A stretch of DNA of 27,860 nt from CAZZEX01 sp964653285 (GTDB taxonomy: Bacteria; Chloroflexota; Anaerolineae; B4-G1), in contig CAZZEX010000061.1 of the NCBI GenBank assembly GCA_964653285.1, positions 1 to 27,860 on the forward strand. The letters are read 5' to 3'. The notes under the pieces are model-generated. The model was not told the origin of the DNA. It worked only from the letters and a program-made list of their open reading frames with translations, and searched no databases. Each line of letters opens with the position of its first letter. The stretch's first letter is position 1. This document shows positions 8,091 through 15,351 of this stretch, piece by piece. Made by a program: the position numbers and the translations under genes.

Positions 8091-9559
8091 CGGTCTGAGA
8101 GCGGCTGAATATGATAGACGGTGAAGGAGAGTGTGCCGTCGCGGCGGGTCGTGGCCAACACAGGCTCCCAACCGTAACCCACGCTGCCCAGCACCCACTC
8201 CACCCGCGCAGGCGACGCCCAGGATGGGAACACCATATAGCGAGGTTCAGTCGTACCAAAAACCTGCACATCCCGCGCCAGCCAGGCCGGGGTCGGCCAG
8301 TAGGCCAGGTAGACGGGCGCATCGAACAGGTAGTAATCGTAATGCCAGCCCAGCCAGTGCTGATAGACGACCGTGCCCTCGGGCAGGCCGCGCAGGAACG
8401 CGGTGACTTCATCAATACCATCGTAAGCGCCATGGTCACCGCCGACGGGGTAGCGGCTGTGGGCGGCGTTGAACGCAGGCCAGGCCAGGCAAATGAGCAA
8501 TGAACAATGAAGAATGAACAATGACCAATGGCCAATTGTGGATTGGAGGTAGGAGGCAAAGAGAGCCAAAACGCGGCCCAAGAGGAGGGCCAACACGGGC
8601 ACCAGTGGCAGCAGGTAGCGGTCCCAGACCGGAAAAGCCCATAGCCAGTGGAGAAGGAAATAGACGAGAGAGAAAGAGATGAGTAGCAAATCTACGAAGG
8701 CATCTCGCGTATACCGGCGGCGTGTGGCGGCGCTCCACACCAGCAGGCCCGCGCCCACCAGCAGCGCGCCGTTGACGCTGGGTGAGACGAAAAAGTAACG
8801 CGCCAGCTCGATCCACCCGCGCAGCCGCGCCCATAACTCCTGCGGCCAGACGAGGCGCAGCCCCCCGTAGCCGGTGACGCCCATGCGCCAGAAACTCTCC
8901 GCGCCCTGCGCCACCCGTACCCCGTCCCAGGCAAACACCAGCCCGACCACCAATGAAAAGCAAATGACAAACCTTGAGATTTGGGATTTGGGATTCGGGA
9001 TTCGGATCAGATTCACTCCAATTGCCAAAGGCAAGAACACCAGGCCAGTCTGCTTCGTCGCAAAGGCCAGCCCCGAAAGCAACCCCGCCCACCCCGGCCG
9101 GCCGCGGGCCACTGCCACGCAAGCCGCCAGTCCCAGCGCCACCATCAGCGGGTCGGTGAAGGCAGTGGCGGAGAAGAGGATGGCGAAGGGCGAGAGGGCC
9201 ACGCCCACGGCCGCCGTTGCCACCGTCCAGCGATCGCGATACAGGGAATGGGCCAGCGTCGCGACCAGCGGGACCGCCAACAGACCCGCCGCCAGTCCCG
9301 CCAGTCGCACGGCGAACTCGGAATTGCCAAAGAGCGTCTGAGCCCCAGCCACCAGGTAAGGCAGCAGCGGCGGCTTGTAGACCGGCACCGTCGCCAGCCA
9401 CGGGTCCTGCCCCCGCCCGATCAGGAGCCCCCAATAGCCATACAGCGCCTCGTCGGGGTGGAAGCGGTTGTCTAAGATTGGGGGCAGCCGCAGCACCCAC
9501 GCCAGCAGCAAGAGTGGTACCAGCGTCCAGCGATCTCGCCCCCAACGACAAGACCTCAC
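8087..9559 (-). CDS. GT39-like (PMT_2) membrane glycosyltransferase
   Basis: A polytopic membrane protein of about 490 residues with ten or more hydrophobic helices. The first extracytoplasmic loop, RLPPILDNRFHPDEALYGYW, carries the acidic DE pair of the dolichyl-phosphate-mannose mannosyltransferase (GT39, ArnT-like) superfamily; it is followed by YKPPLLPYL, also typical. Such enzymes transfer a sugar from a polyprenyl-phosphate carrier to protein or lipid outside the membrane. The reading frame extends to an ATG at 9613, but the GTG at 9559 overlaps the upstream stop as GTGA, the same coupled arrangement as at its own 3' end, so I prefer it. Two heptanucleotide arrays are embedded in frame. 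The donor could be made by the adjacent GT2 enzyme. Confidence 0.85.
   Translation of the reverse strand: MRSCRWGRDRWTLVPLLLLAWVLRLPPILDNRFHPDEALYGYWGLLIGRGQDPWLATVPVYKPPLLPYLVAGAQTLFGNSEFAVRLAGLAAGLLAVPLVATLAHSLYRDRWTVATAAVGVALSPFAILFSATAFTDPLMVALGLAACVAVARGRPGWAGLLSGLAFATKQTGLVFLPLAIGVNLIRIPNPKSQISRFVICFSLVVGLVFAWDGVRVAQGAESFWRMGVTGYGGLRLVWPQELWARLRGWIELARYFFVSPSVNGALLVGAGLLVWSAATRRRYTRDAFVDLLLISFSLVYFLLHWLWAFPVWDRYLLPLVPVLALLLGRVLALFASYLQSTIGHWSLFILHCSLLICLAWPAFNAAHSRYPVGGDHGAYDGIDEVTAFLRGLPEGTVVYQHWLGWHYDYYLFDAPVYLAYWPTPAWLARDVQVFGTTEPRYMVFPSWASPARVEWVLGSVGYGWEPVLATTRRDGTLSFTVYHIQPLSDR
8492..8540 (-). repeat. Heptanucleotide repeat inside the GT39-like gene
   Basis: Six units in perfect 7-bp register (aatgagc, aatgaac and variants on the plus strand). 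Read on the coding strand they give the hydrophobic stretch GHWSLFILHCSLLI, which appears to form part of a membrane helix. Confidence 0.9.
8974..9008 (-). repeat. Second heptanucleotide repeat inside the GT39-like gene
   Basis: Five units of the type ttgggat/tcgggat on the plus strand. On the coding strand they give RIPNPKSQIS, a polar loop between two hydrophobic segments. Confidence 0.9.
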
Positions 9560-10287
9560 CGGGTGAAGCGATACTTGAGCAGTGTCCACAGCACGATCAT
9601 ACCATCCCACCAACTGATCTTCTTCCCCTCTTCAAACTCCCGCCCGGTGTAGGAAATGGGCACCTCGTAGATGCGGTAGCCGCGCTTGAGGATCTGCGCT
9701 GTGATCTCAGGATCGAAGCCCCAACCGGGCGCCCGGAGATCGAGTTGCTCAGCCAGCTCCCGCGTGAAGACTTTGTAGCCGGTCTCCATATCGCTGAGGA
9801 TGGTGTCATACAGGATGTTGGTCACCAGCGTGAGAAAGTGATTGCCGACCATGTGCCAGAAGAACATCGCCCTGGTCGGCCCGCCGCGAAAGCGCGAGCC
9901 GTAGACCACCTGGGAGCGGCCCTCGACGATGGGTTGCAGAAGCGCCACATAGTCGCGAGGGTCGTATTCCAGATCGGCGTCCTGGATCACCATCACGTCG
10001 CCGCTGGCGTGCTGGAGCCCGGTGCGCACCGCCGCGCCTTTGCCCTGGTTGCGCTCGTGGGATAGGATGACCACGTCTGGCTCCCCCTCCAGCGTGCGCA
10101 AAACCTCCCGCGTGCCGTCCGTCGAGTCATCGTCTACGATCACGATCTCCCGCTCGAACTCGACGGCGGTGCCATTATCTGGCCCATAGCCTACTGGCAC
10201 CGTCAATTGCACCGCTCGCACACGCCGCACGATCTCAGCGATGGTCCCGGCCTCGTTGTAGACTGGTATAATGATTGAAAGTTTCAC
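9556..10287 (-). CDS. Family 2 glycosyltransferase, polyprenyl-phosphate sugar synthase-like
   Basis: A 243-residue soluble GT-A enzyme. It opens with MKLSIIIPVYNEAGTIAEIV, and carries IVIVDDDSTDGTREVL and the metal-binding IQDADLEYDP (D-x-D). The later stretch VYGSRFRGG and the absence of C-terminal membrane helices resemble dolichol-phosphate mannosyltransferase (DPM1-like) proteins. It probably charges polyprenyl phosphate with a sugar from a nucleotide-sugar. The GTG start at 10287 has AGGAGG five bases upstream and a promoter just before it. It is the first gene of a three-gene operon in which each stop overlaps the next start by four bases; the products can be read as donor synthesis (this gene) followed by membrane transfer (the two downstream proteins). 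The sugar is not known. Confidence 0.88.
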   Translation of the reverse strand: MKLSIIIPVYNEAGTIAEIVRRVRAVQLTVPVGYGPDNGTAVEFEREIVIVDDDSTDGTREVLRTLEGEPDVVILSHERNQGKGAAVRTGLQHASGDVMVIQDADLEYDPRDYVALLQPIVEGRSQVVYGSRFRGGPTRAMFFWHMVGNHFLTLVTNILYDTILSDMETGYKVFTRELAEQLDLRAPGWGFDPEITAQILKRGYRIYEVPISYTGREFEEGKKISWWDGMIVLWTLLKYRFTR

Positions 10288-10313
10288 CGCGGCCTCCTAT
10301 AACCGATGGGCGC

Positions 10314-10342
10314 ATTATAGCCGAGGGCCGCAAGCATGGCAA
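10314..10342 (-). promoter_or_regulatory. Promoter of the glycosyltransferase operon
   Basis: On the minus strand TTGCCA (10337-10342) and TATAAT (10314-10319) with a 17-base spacer, 26 bases upstream of the GTG. It is back-to-back with the plus-strand promoter. Confidence 0.7.
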
Positions 10343-10346
10343 GCCA

Positions 10347-10375
10347 TTGCGCATCTACGCGACTTGGGCTAGAAT
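10347..10375 (+). promoter_or_regulatory. Promoter of the nucleotidyltransferase-HAD gene
   Basis: TTGCGC (10347-10352) and TAGAAT (10370-10375) with a 17-base spacer. Its -35 box is only four bases from the -35 box of the divergent promoter, so the two polymerases would compete. Confidence 0.55.
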
Positions 10376-10394
10376 ACGTAGGGAATTTCATTCC

Positions 10395-10408
10395 AATGAA
10401 CAATGAGC
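10395..10408 (+). repeat. Two-unit heptanucleotide repeat in the leader
   Basis: AATGAAC followed by AATGAGC, the same two unit sequences found at 8492-8505, placed between promoter and start codon. Confidence 0.5.
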
Positions 10409-10430
10409 AGATAGGAGCCAACCTGGAGGT

Positions 10431-11891
10431 ATGATCGTCTTGAAGCAAGTCGGTGCTGTCATTCTCGCCGCGGGCGCATCTACCCGCTTCGGCCAACCCA
10501 AGCAACTCCTCGATTGGGGCGGTGTGCCGCTTCTGACCCACGTCGCCGACGTGGCGCTATCTGCGGGGCTTGCGCCAGTGATCGCCGTGCTGGGCTGCCA
10601 GGCGGAGATCGCCTGCGCGACACTGGGTCGCTTTGTAAAGCCCGTACAGACTGTGATAAACTGGCGCTGGGAGGAGGGGCTGAGCACCTCGGTACAGGTG
10701 GGGCTGGCCGCACTCCCGCCCGAGACGGAGGCGGCGATCTTCCTGCAGTGTGACCAGCCGCTGGTCACGCCCGACCTGCTGCGGGCGCTGGTGGCCCGCT
10801 TCGAGGAGACCGGCGCGCCCATCGTCCACCCCACGCACGCCGGTCGGCGCGGCACGCCGGTGCTGTTCGCCCGCTCTCTCTTCCCCGACTTGGCCGCCGT
10901 TAGCGGCGACGAGGGCGGACGGAGCCTGATGACTCGCCACGCGAAAGACGTCGCCACCGTCGAGGTAGCCGACCCAGAGATACTTGCGGACGTTGACACG
11001 ATGGAAGATTACCAGCGCCTCCTGGCAACACGCAACACGCAACACGCGACACGCGACCTGCGCAATATCCACCACCTCATCATAGACATGGACGGCGTCC
11101 TTTGGCGCGGCGATGAACCAATACCCGGCCTTCAAGAATTCTTCGCCTTCCTGCAGCGGAATAGCATTGATTTCGTCCTGGCCACCAACAACTCCAGCCG
11201 GCTGCCGGAGCAGTACGTGGCCAAACTGGCCCGCTTCGGCGTCGAGGTGGTAGCCGAGTGCGTGCTGACCTCCGCCCAGGCCGCGGCCGCCTACCTGGCA
11301 AGTTTCGCCCCGCCGGGCACCGGCGTCTACGCCATTGGTGAAGAGGGGGTACAGCGGGCGTTGGAGCAACACGGATTCGTGCTGACCGACAAAGGAGCCA
11401 CGTACGTCGTCGTCGGCTGGGACCGGCAACTGACTTGGGACAAATTGGCAACGGCGGCGCTGCTCATCCACGCCGGGGCCGGCTTCATCGGCACGAACCC
11501 AGACACCAACTATCCCACTGAACAGGGTCCGGTGCCGGGCAATGGCGCGCAGTTGGCGGCACTGGAGACCACCACTGGCGGCGTGCCGGTCGTCGTCGGC
11601 AAGCCGGAGCCGTGGATGTACGAGGAGGCTATGCGGCGGATGGGGGCACGGTCGGAGACCGGCCCCAGCAGATCGGGGACTGGCACCAGCCAGAGAGAGA
11701 CCACCGCCGTGGTCGGCGACCGGCTCGATACCGACATCACCGGCGGCGTGCGGGCCGGCCTGACCACCGTGCTTGTCCTTTCAGGCATCTCCACCGAGGC
11801 GGACCTGGCCGCCTCGCCGGTGAAGCCTGACCTGGTGTGTGCGGATATCGGGGAGTTGGTGCGGGTGTGGGTGGATCAATTGCGCTCATAG
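10431..11891 (+). CDS. MocA/MobA-like nucleotidyltransferase fused to NagD-like HAD phosphatase
   Basis: A 486-residue two-domain protein. Residues about 6-198 are a NTP-transferase: VGAVILAAGASTRFGQPKQL is the nucleotide-binding signature of the MocA/MobA family (molybdenum cofactor cytidylyl/guanylyl transfer), with FLQCDQPLVT as the metal-binding part. Residues about 214-486 are a NagD-type HAD hydrolase: motif I DMDGVLWRG, motif II LATNNSSR, and the motif IV region VVGDRLDTDITGG. The joint, LLATRNTQHATRDLRN, is encoded by a heptanucleotide array. A second insert (SETGPSRSGTGTSQRE) interrupts the HAD domain. GGAGG ends one base before the ATG at 10431, unusually close; the TTG at 10440 is the alternative. 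Whether the fusion is functional or a local lineage product is unknown, and no molybdenum-enzyme genes are nearby. Confidence 0.85.
   Translation: MIVLKQVGAVILAAGASTRFGQPKQLLDWGGVPLLTHVADVALSAGLAPVIAVLGCQAEIACATLGRFVKPVQTVINWRWEEGLSTSVQVGLAALPPETEAAIFLQCDQPLVTPDLLRALVARFEETGAPIVHPTHAGRRGTPVLFARSLFPDLAAVSGDEGGRSLMTRHAKDVATVEVADPEILADVDTMEDYQRLLATRNTQHATRDLRNIHHLIIDMDGVLWRGDEPIPGLQEFFAFLQRNSIDFVLATNNSSRLPEQYVAKLARFGVEVVAECVLTSAQAAAAYLASFAPPGTGVYAIGEEGVQRALEQHGFVLTDKGATYVVVGWDRQLTWDKLATAALLIHAGAGFIGTNPDTNYPTEQGPVPGNGAQLAALETTTGGVPVVVGKPEPWMYEEAMRRMGARSETGPSRSGTGTSQRETTAVVGDRLDTDITGGVRAGLTTVLVLSGISTEADLAASPVKPDLVCADIGELVRVWVDQLRS
11025..11059 (+). repeat. Heptanucleotide repeat forming the fusion linker
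   Basis: Five units (three identical GCAACAC, then GCGACAC and GCGACCT) in perfect register, exactly at the junction of the nucleotidyltransferase and HAD domains. All frames read as A-T-R-N-T-Q-H permutations, without stops. Confidence 0.95.
11651..11690 (+). repeat. Two imperfect 21-bp direct repeats in the HAD domain
   Basis: GTCGGAGACCGGCCCCAGC (11651-11669) and ATCGGGGACTGGCACCAGC (11672-11690) match at 15 of 19 bases with a 21-base period. They encode a Ser/Thr/Gly-rich insert just before the VVGDRLDTDI motif. Confidence 0.7.
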
Positions 11892-11961
11892 GCGATGTGT
11901 CTCAGAATGCGCTAATAAACTTGCCAGGCTAATCAATTCCAAGGCAATATTCCAATTTGAC

Positions 11962-11990
11962 TTGCGATTCCTCTCACTGTCTTGTATAAT
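11962..11990 (+). promoter_or_regulatory. Promoter of the toxin-antitoxin operon
   Basis: TTGCGA (11962-11967) and a perfect TATAAT (11985-11990) with a 17-base spacer, 17 bases upstream of the antitoxin ATG. The antitoxin probably autoregulates here, as is usual for such operons. Confidence 0.65.
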
Positions 11991-12007
11991 AGGGCTGGAG
12001 GTGCGAC

Positions 12008-12250
12008 ATGACTATACTAACCACAACTGTCACCAAGCGTGCGCAGACTGTCGTCCCGGCCCCTATCCGCCAACAGCATAACATTCAACCGGGCGATAGA
12101 CTGGCCTGGATAGATGACGGGGAGGCAATCAAGGTCATTCCCCTTCCTCGGGACCCGATTCGCGCCCTCCGTGGTTGTGCTAAAGGAGAGGCATTGGTTG
12201 AACGGTTGCTCGCATCAAGGAAAGAGGAACGGGAACGTGAGCGCCGATAG
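12008..12250 (+). CDS. AbrB/MazE-type antitoxin
   Basis: An 80-residue protein with a swapped-hairpin AbrB (SpoVT-AbrB) DNA-binding domain at residues about 5-50: TKRAQTVVPAPIRQQHNIQPGDRLAW, close to the family pattern. The C-terminal 30 residues are charged and helical (KEERERERR), the usual toxin-binding part. GGAGG lies seven bases before the ATG. It overlaps the toxin gene by 14 bases. It should both neutralise the PIN toxin and repress its own promoter. Confidence 0.88.
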   Translation: MTILTTTVTKRAQTVVPAPIRQQHNIQPGDRLAWIDDGEAIKVIPLPRDPIRALRGCAKGEALVERLLASRKEERERERR

Positions 12251-12638
12251 ATACCTCCTGGACACCTCGGCCATCTTGGCCCTAATGGAGGACGAAGATG
12301 GCGCAGATCGGGTGGAGGAAATCCTGCACGAGGGTGAGGTGCTCCTCCCATTCCCGGTCCTGCTGGAAGCCTACTACATCTCACTGCAAGAGAGGTCTGA
12401 ACCAGTAGCCGATGAGCGCTATGCCCTGCTTCGGCACCTCTCAGCCACAGAAATCTGGTCCGTAGATGAACCCACTCTGCTTACGGCTGCACGTCTGAAA
12501 GCACGGTTCCGCGTCTCATTTGCGGATGCTCTCATTGCCGCTTTTGCTGTACGCTCATCTGCCATACTGGTACATAAAGACCCCGAATTCGAGGTGCTGG
12601 CCGACCAAGTCCGTCAGGAACCGTTGCCGTACAAGTGA
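12237..12638 (+). CDS. vapC: PIN-domain toxin, VapC-like
   Basis: A 133-residue PIN ribonuclease starting at a GTG inside the end of the antitoxin gene. A longer frame from 12114 would overlap nearly half of the antitoxin and adds non-family residues. The metal-binding acidic residues are visible: D9 (LLDTSAIL), E44 (LLEAYY), D97 (SFADALIAAFA) and D115 (VHKDPEF). VapC toxins cleave tRNA or rRNA when their antitoxin is lost. Its partner is AbrB-type, a common VapB class. Confidence 0.9.
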   Translation: MSADRYLLDTSAILALMEDEDGADRVEEILHEGEVLLPFPVLLEAYYISLQERSEPVADERYALLRHLSATEIWSVDEPTLLTAARLKARFRVSFADALIAAFAVRSSAILVHKDPEFEVLADQVRQEPLPYK

Positions 12639-12676
12639 GACCAGGGGGTAGAACATGGAACCTATCACAGGCAAGC

Positions 12677-13792
12677 ATGAGTAACACGCAATCCGCAATC
12701 CGCAATTCGCAATTCGCAATTCACCTCTACGACCTCGACCTCCCCACCCTCCGGTCCCTCCTCCAAGAGTGGGGCGAGCCAGCCTACCGCGCCAGGCAAC
12801 TCTGGGAGTGGCTGTATCTCCACCTGGCGACCGACTTTGACCAGATGACCAATCTCCCACTATCACTACGCGAAAGACTAGCGGCGGAGACGACCATCGG
12901 CGTGCCGCAAGTGGCGGATACGGTGCAGTCGGCCGATGGGGAGACGCGCAAGGACCTACTCCGGCTGGAAGATGGCGAGACGGTCGAGGCGGTGCTGATG
13001 CGGTACGAGCGCCGCCGCACCGCTTGCATCTCCACCCAGGTGGGCTGCGCTGTGGGCTGCGCCTTCTGCGCCACCGGGCAGATGGGGTTCCACCGCAACC
13101 TCAGCAGCGGCGAGATCGTCGCCCAGGCATTGCATTTTGCGCGGGAACTGCGCACCGAGGGGGAGCGACTGACCAACGTGGTGCTGATGGGGATGGGGGA
13201 GCCGCTGGCTAATTACGATGCTTCGCTAGCCGCCATCCGCCGCCTGATCCACCCCCAGGGCTTCAACCTGGGCCAGCGGCACATCACGCTCTCCACGGTG
13301 GGGCTGGCGCCGTCCATCGAGCGGCTGGCGGGAGAGGGGTTGCAGATCACGCTGGCCATCTCCCTGCACGCAGCCACCGACAATCTGCGCGATCAAATCG
13401 TCCCCATCAACCGCCGCTACGGGCTTGACGCCCTTTTCGAGGCCTGCACCCACTACGTCGAGCGCACCGGACGGCGGATCAGTTTCGAGTGGGCGCTGAT
13501 CGAAGGGGTGAATGACACCCCGGAGCAGGCCCAGGCGCTGGCCGCCCGCCTCACGGGGCTCCTGGCCCACGTGAACCTCATCCCGCTCAACCCCACTTCG
13601 GACTACGAGGGCCGGCCGCCCTCCCGCGCTGCGCTGGCTAATTTCACCGCCGCCCTGGAGCGGCACCGCATCCCCTACACATTGCGCGTGCGCCGGGGAC
13701 TGGACATCCAGGCCGGCTGTGGGCAGTTGAGGCAGCGCGCAACAAGTAGCCAGTTGCCAAATCTTCCAACTCGTTGTATCATATCCCCCTGA
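12677..13792 (+). CDS. rlmN: Dual-specificity rRNA/tRNA adenine C2-methyltransferase
   Basis: RlmN methylates C2 of A2503 in 23S rRNA and A37 in some tRNAs by a radical SAM mechanism. The 371-residue form holds the cluster motif C124-x3-C128-x2-C131 (GCAVGCAFCATGQMGF), then VVLMGMGEPLANYD, ISLHAATD and the second essential cysteine in QAGCGQL near the C-terminus. The frame opens at a GTG at 12635 overlapping vapC, but I choose the ATG at 12677 because family similarity begins only at LYDLDLPTLRSLL. Codons 4-16 are encoded by a heptanucleotide array. No good ribosome binding site precedes this ATG, whereas a good one precedes an out-of-frame ATG at 12654. The stop overlaps the rpe start (TGATG). 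Confidence 0.93.
   Translation: MSNTQSAIRNSQFAIHLYDLDLPTLRSLLQEWGEPAYRARQLWEWLYLHLATDFDQMTNLPLSLRERLAAETTIGVPQVADTVQSADGETRKDLLRLEDGETVEAVLMRYERRRTACISTQVGCAVGCAFCATGQMGFHRNLSSGEIVAQALHFARELRTEGERLTNVVLMGMGEPLANYDASLAAIRRLIHPQGFNLGQRHITLSTVGLAPSIERLAGEGLQITLAISLHAATDNLRDQIVPINRRYGLDALFEACTHYVERTGRRISFEWALIEGVNDTPEQAQALAARLTGLLAHVNLIPLNPTSDYEGRPPSRAALANFTAALERHRIPYTLRVRRGLDIQAGCGQLRQRATSSQLPNLPTRCIISP
12684..12725 (+). repeat. Heptanucleotide repeat at the rlmN N-terminus
   Basis: Six units in exact 7-bp register (ACACGCA, ATCCGCA twice, ATTCGCA twice, ATTCACC). Read as S-A-I-R-N-S-Q-F-A-I-type peptide, open in every frame. Confidence 0.93.
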
Positions 13793-14508
13793 TGACCCAG
13801 CCAATCAAAATCGCCCCCTCCATACTTGCCGCCGACTTCGCCCGCCTGGCCGAGGCAGTCGAAAGCGCCGAGGCCGCCGGTGCGGACTATATCCACGTGG
13901 ACGTGATGGACGGCCACTTCGTACCGAACATCACCATTGGCCCACCTGGCGTGCGAGCCTTGCGGCGCGTCACGGATTTACCGCTCGACGTGCACCTGAT
14001 GATCAGCGACCCGATACGCTACGTGCCCGCCTTCGCCGAGGCCGGCGCTGATGGGCTCACCGTCCACGTCGAGGCCACGCCACACTTGCATCGCGCCCTG
14101 CAGCAGATTCGAGCACTCGGGGTGCGGGCTGGCATCTCCCTGAACCCGGCCACGCCGGCATCCGCCATCAGCGAGGTGCTGAAGGACGTGGGCTTGGTGC
14201 TGGTGATGACCGTCAACCCAGGCTTCGGAGGGCAGGTTCTCATTGAGCACACGCTGGACAAAATCGCGCGGGTGCGGGAGATGCTGGATAGCGCCGGGAG
14301 TGAGGCGGAGTTGGAGGTAGATGGCGGCATCGGGCTACAGACAGCGGAGCGAGTCGTGGCCACCGGAGCGACGGTGCTGGTGGCCGGGACAGCCATCTTC
14401 GACGCGCCGGAGGGGGTGGCAGCGGCGATCAAGGCAATCCGCGAGGCGGCCCGCAGGGGTCAACGCGCACGGGGAGAAAGCGGGCGAAAAAGAAGCCCCC
14501 CATTGTAG
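13792..14508 (+). CDS. rpe: Ribulose-phosphate 3-epimerase
   Basis: This TIM-barrel enzyme interconverts ribulose 5-phosphate and xylulose 5-phosphate in the pentose phosphate pathway. The 238-residue protein begins MTQPIKIAPSILAADFARL and shows the metal and substrate motifs HVDVMDGHFVPNITIGP, DVHLMI, VMTVNPGFGGQ and EVDGGI. A TTG at 13774 gives six more residues, but the ATG at 13792, one base into the rlmN stop, fits the family and indicates coupling. A basic tail (RRGQRARGESGRKRSPPL) extends past the usual end. Confidence 0.95.
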   Translation: MTQPIKIAPSILAADFARLAEAVESAEAAGADYIHVDVMDGHFVPNITIGPPGVRALRRVTDLPLDVHLMISDPIRYVPAFAEAGADGLTVHVEATPHLHRALQQIRALGVRAGISLNPATPASAISEVLKDVGLVLVMTVNPGFGGQVLIEHTLDKIARVREMLDSAGSEAELEVDGGIGLQTAERVVATGATVLVAGTAIFDAPEGVAAAIKAIREAARRGQRARGESGRKRSPPL

Positions 14509-14581
14509 GGGGACCGATACAGAACGGGGCTCCCCTCCTCGTTCTCCTCCCCGGAGCGGAGGCAGGGGACGGGAGAGAGGG

Positions 14582-14764
14582 CTAACGAGCCTTGTTCAAC
14601 GTCCGCAGGCAGCGAGTGCAGAGATACATCCGGCGCATCTGGCCGTTAATCTCCACCCGCACGCGCTGGACGTTGGGTTTGAACTGACGGTTGGTTGCCC
14701 GCTTGGAGTGGCTGACGTTATGCCCGAACTGGGGGCCTTTACCACACATTTCACATTTCGCCAT
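14582..14764 (-). CDS. rpmB: 50S ribosomal protein L28 (bL28)
   Basis: A 60-residue ribosomal protein: MAKCEMCGKGPQFGHNVSHS, then RTNRQF-type core and QRVRVEINGQMRRMYLCTRCL. C4, C7, C49 and C52 form a zinc-ribbon type bL28. The reading frame extends to 14926, but the ATG at 14764 fits the family and has GAGGTG upstream. It is convergent with rpe; the 73 bases between them hold GC-rich inverted repeats (for example CCCCC-ATTGTA-GGGGG near 14500) but no clear terminator with a U-tract. Confidence 0.96.
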   Translation of the reverse strand: MAKCEMCGKGPQFGHNVSHSKRATNRQFKPNVQRVRVEINGQMRRMYLCTRCLRTLNKAR

Positions 14765-14798
14765 AGTACTCACCTCACAGCAATTCGCAGTGGGGTAC

Positions 14799-14827
14799 AT
14801 CATACCACAACAAGTGCTTTCACGCAA
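14799..14827 (-). promoter_or_regulatory. Promoter of rpmB
   Basis: On the minus strand TTGCGT (14822-14827) and TATGAT (14799-14804) with a 17-base spacer, 35 bases upstream of the rpmB ATG. Confidence 0.6.
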
Positions 14828-14977
14828 CCATTGGGAATGGCCTCGTCTTATTCGCCGAAGGTCTCTGACCGCGGCGTAAAAGGCTCGGTCGGGAGACCCT
14901 CGCCCATCAGCCTGAGCAGTTACCACCAGTCTATGAATCTACCGATTTACCCACTTGCCAACCCAGCGGAGGGATGT

Positions 14978-15334
14978 ATGTCAGAAAGACAACATAGTCT
15001 GGGACACATTGAGGTCTCACCCACAGCCATCGCCAGCCTTGCGAACGAGGCTGTGCTGACCTGCTACGGCGTCGTCGGGACCGCAGCCAAGGACCTGGCC
15101 ACCGGCATCGCCAACGTCCTTTCTCAAGACAGCAAGCGCGGGATCGAGGTGCACATTGAGGACGGGCAGATCACCATTGACGTTTACGTAATCATTGAGT
15201 ACGGCACCCGTATCGCCGCCGTGGCCCGCAGTGTTATGAATGTTGTAAAGTTCAGCGTCGAGCGGGCGCTAGGCATACCCGTCGCCGAGGTCAACGTTCA
15301 CGTCGAGGGGCTGCGCATCAGCGATACCGATTGA
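14978..15334 (+). CDS. Asp23/Gls24-family envelope stress protein
   Basis: A 118-residue soluble Asp23/Gls24 protein: LGHIEVSPTAIASLANEAVLTCYGV, then GIEVHIEDGQITIDVYVIIEYGTRI and VNVHVEGLRI. The ATG at 14978 has GGAGG five bases upstream; a nearby ATG at 14974 is out of frame. In Firmicutes this family is membrane-associated through AmaP, and an AmaP homologue is encoded at 4287. Asp23-like genes placed directly before fakA are a recurrent arrangement in Gram-positive-type genomes. It opens the fakA-fakB operon; the stop overlaps a possible TTG start of fakA. Confidence 0.9.
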   Translation: MSERQHSLGHIEVSPTAIASLANEAVLTCYGVVGTAAKDLATGIANVLSQDSKRGIEVHIEDGQITIDVYVIIEYGTRIAAVARSVMNVVKFSVERALGIPVAEVNVHVEGLRISDTD

Positions 15335-15351
15335 AGGAAATCAGTGACTTG

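Noticed and set aside
12114..12638. Longer start for the PIN toxin
   Set aside because: It would overlap almost half of the antitoxin, and the added residues are not PIN-like; the GTG at 12237 fits a usual coupled overlap.
14509..14581. Bidirectional terminator between rpe and rpmB
   Set aside because: GC-rich inverted repeats exist, but no stem is followed by a T-run, so an intrinsic terminator is not supported.
14919..14966. Another 7-bp repeat array before asp23
   Set aside because: Only a faint periodicity around tctaccg-like words; too degenerate to claim.
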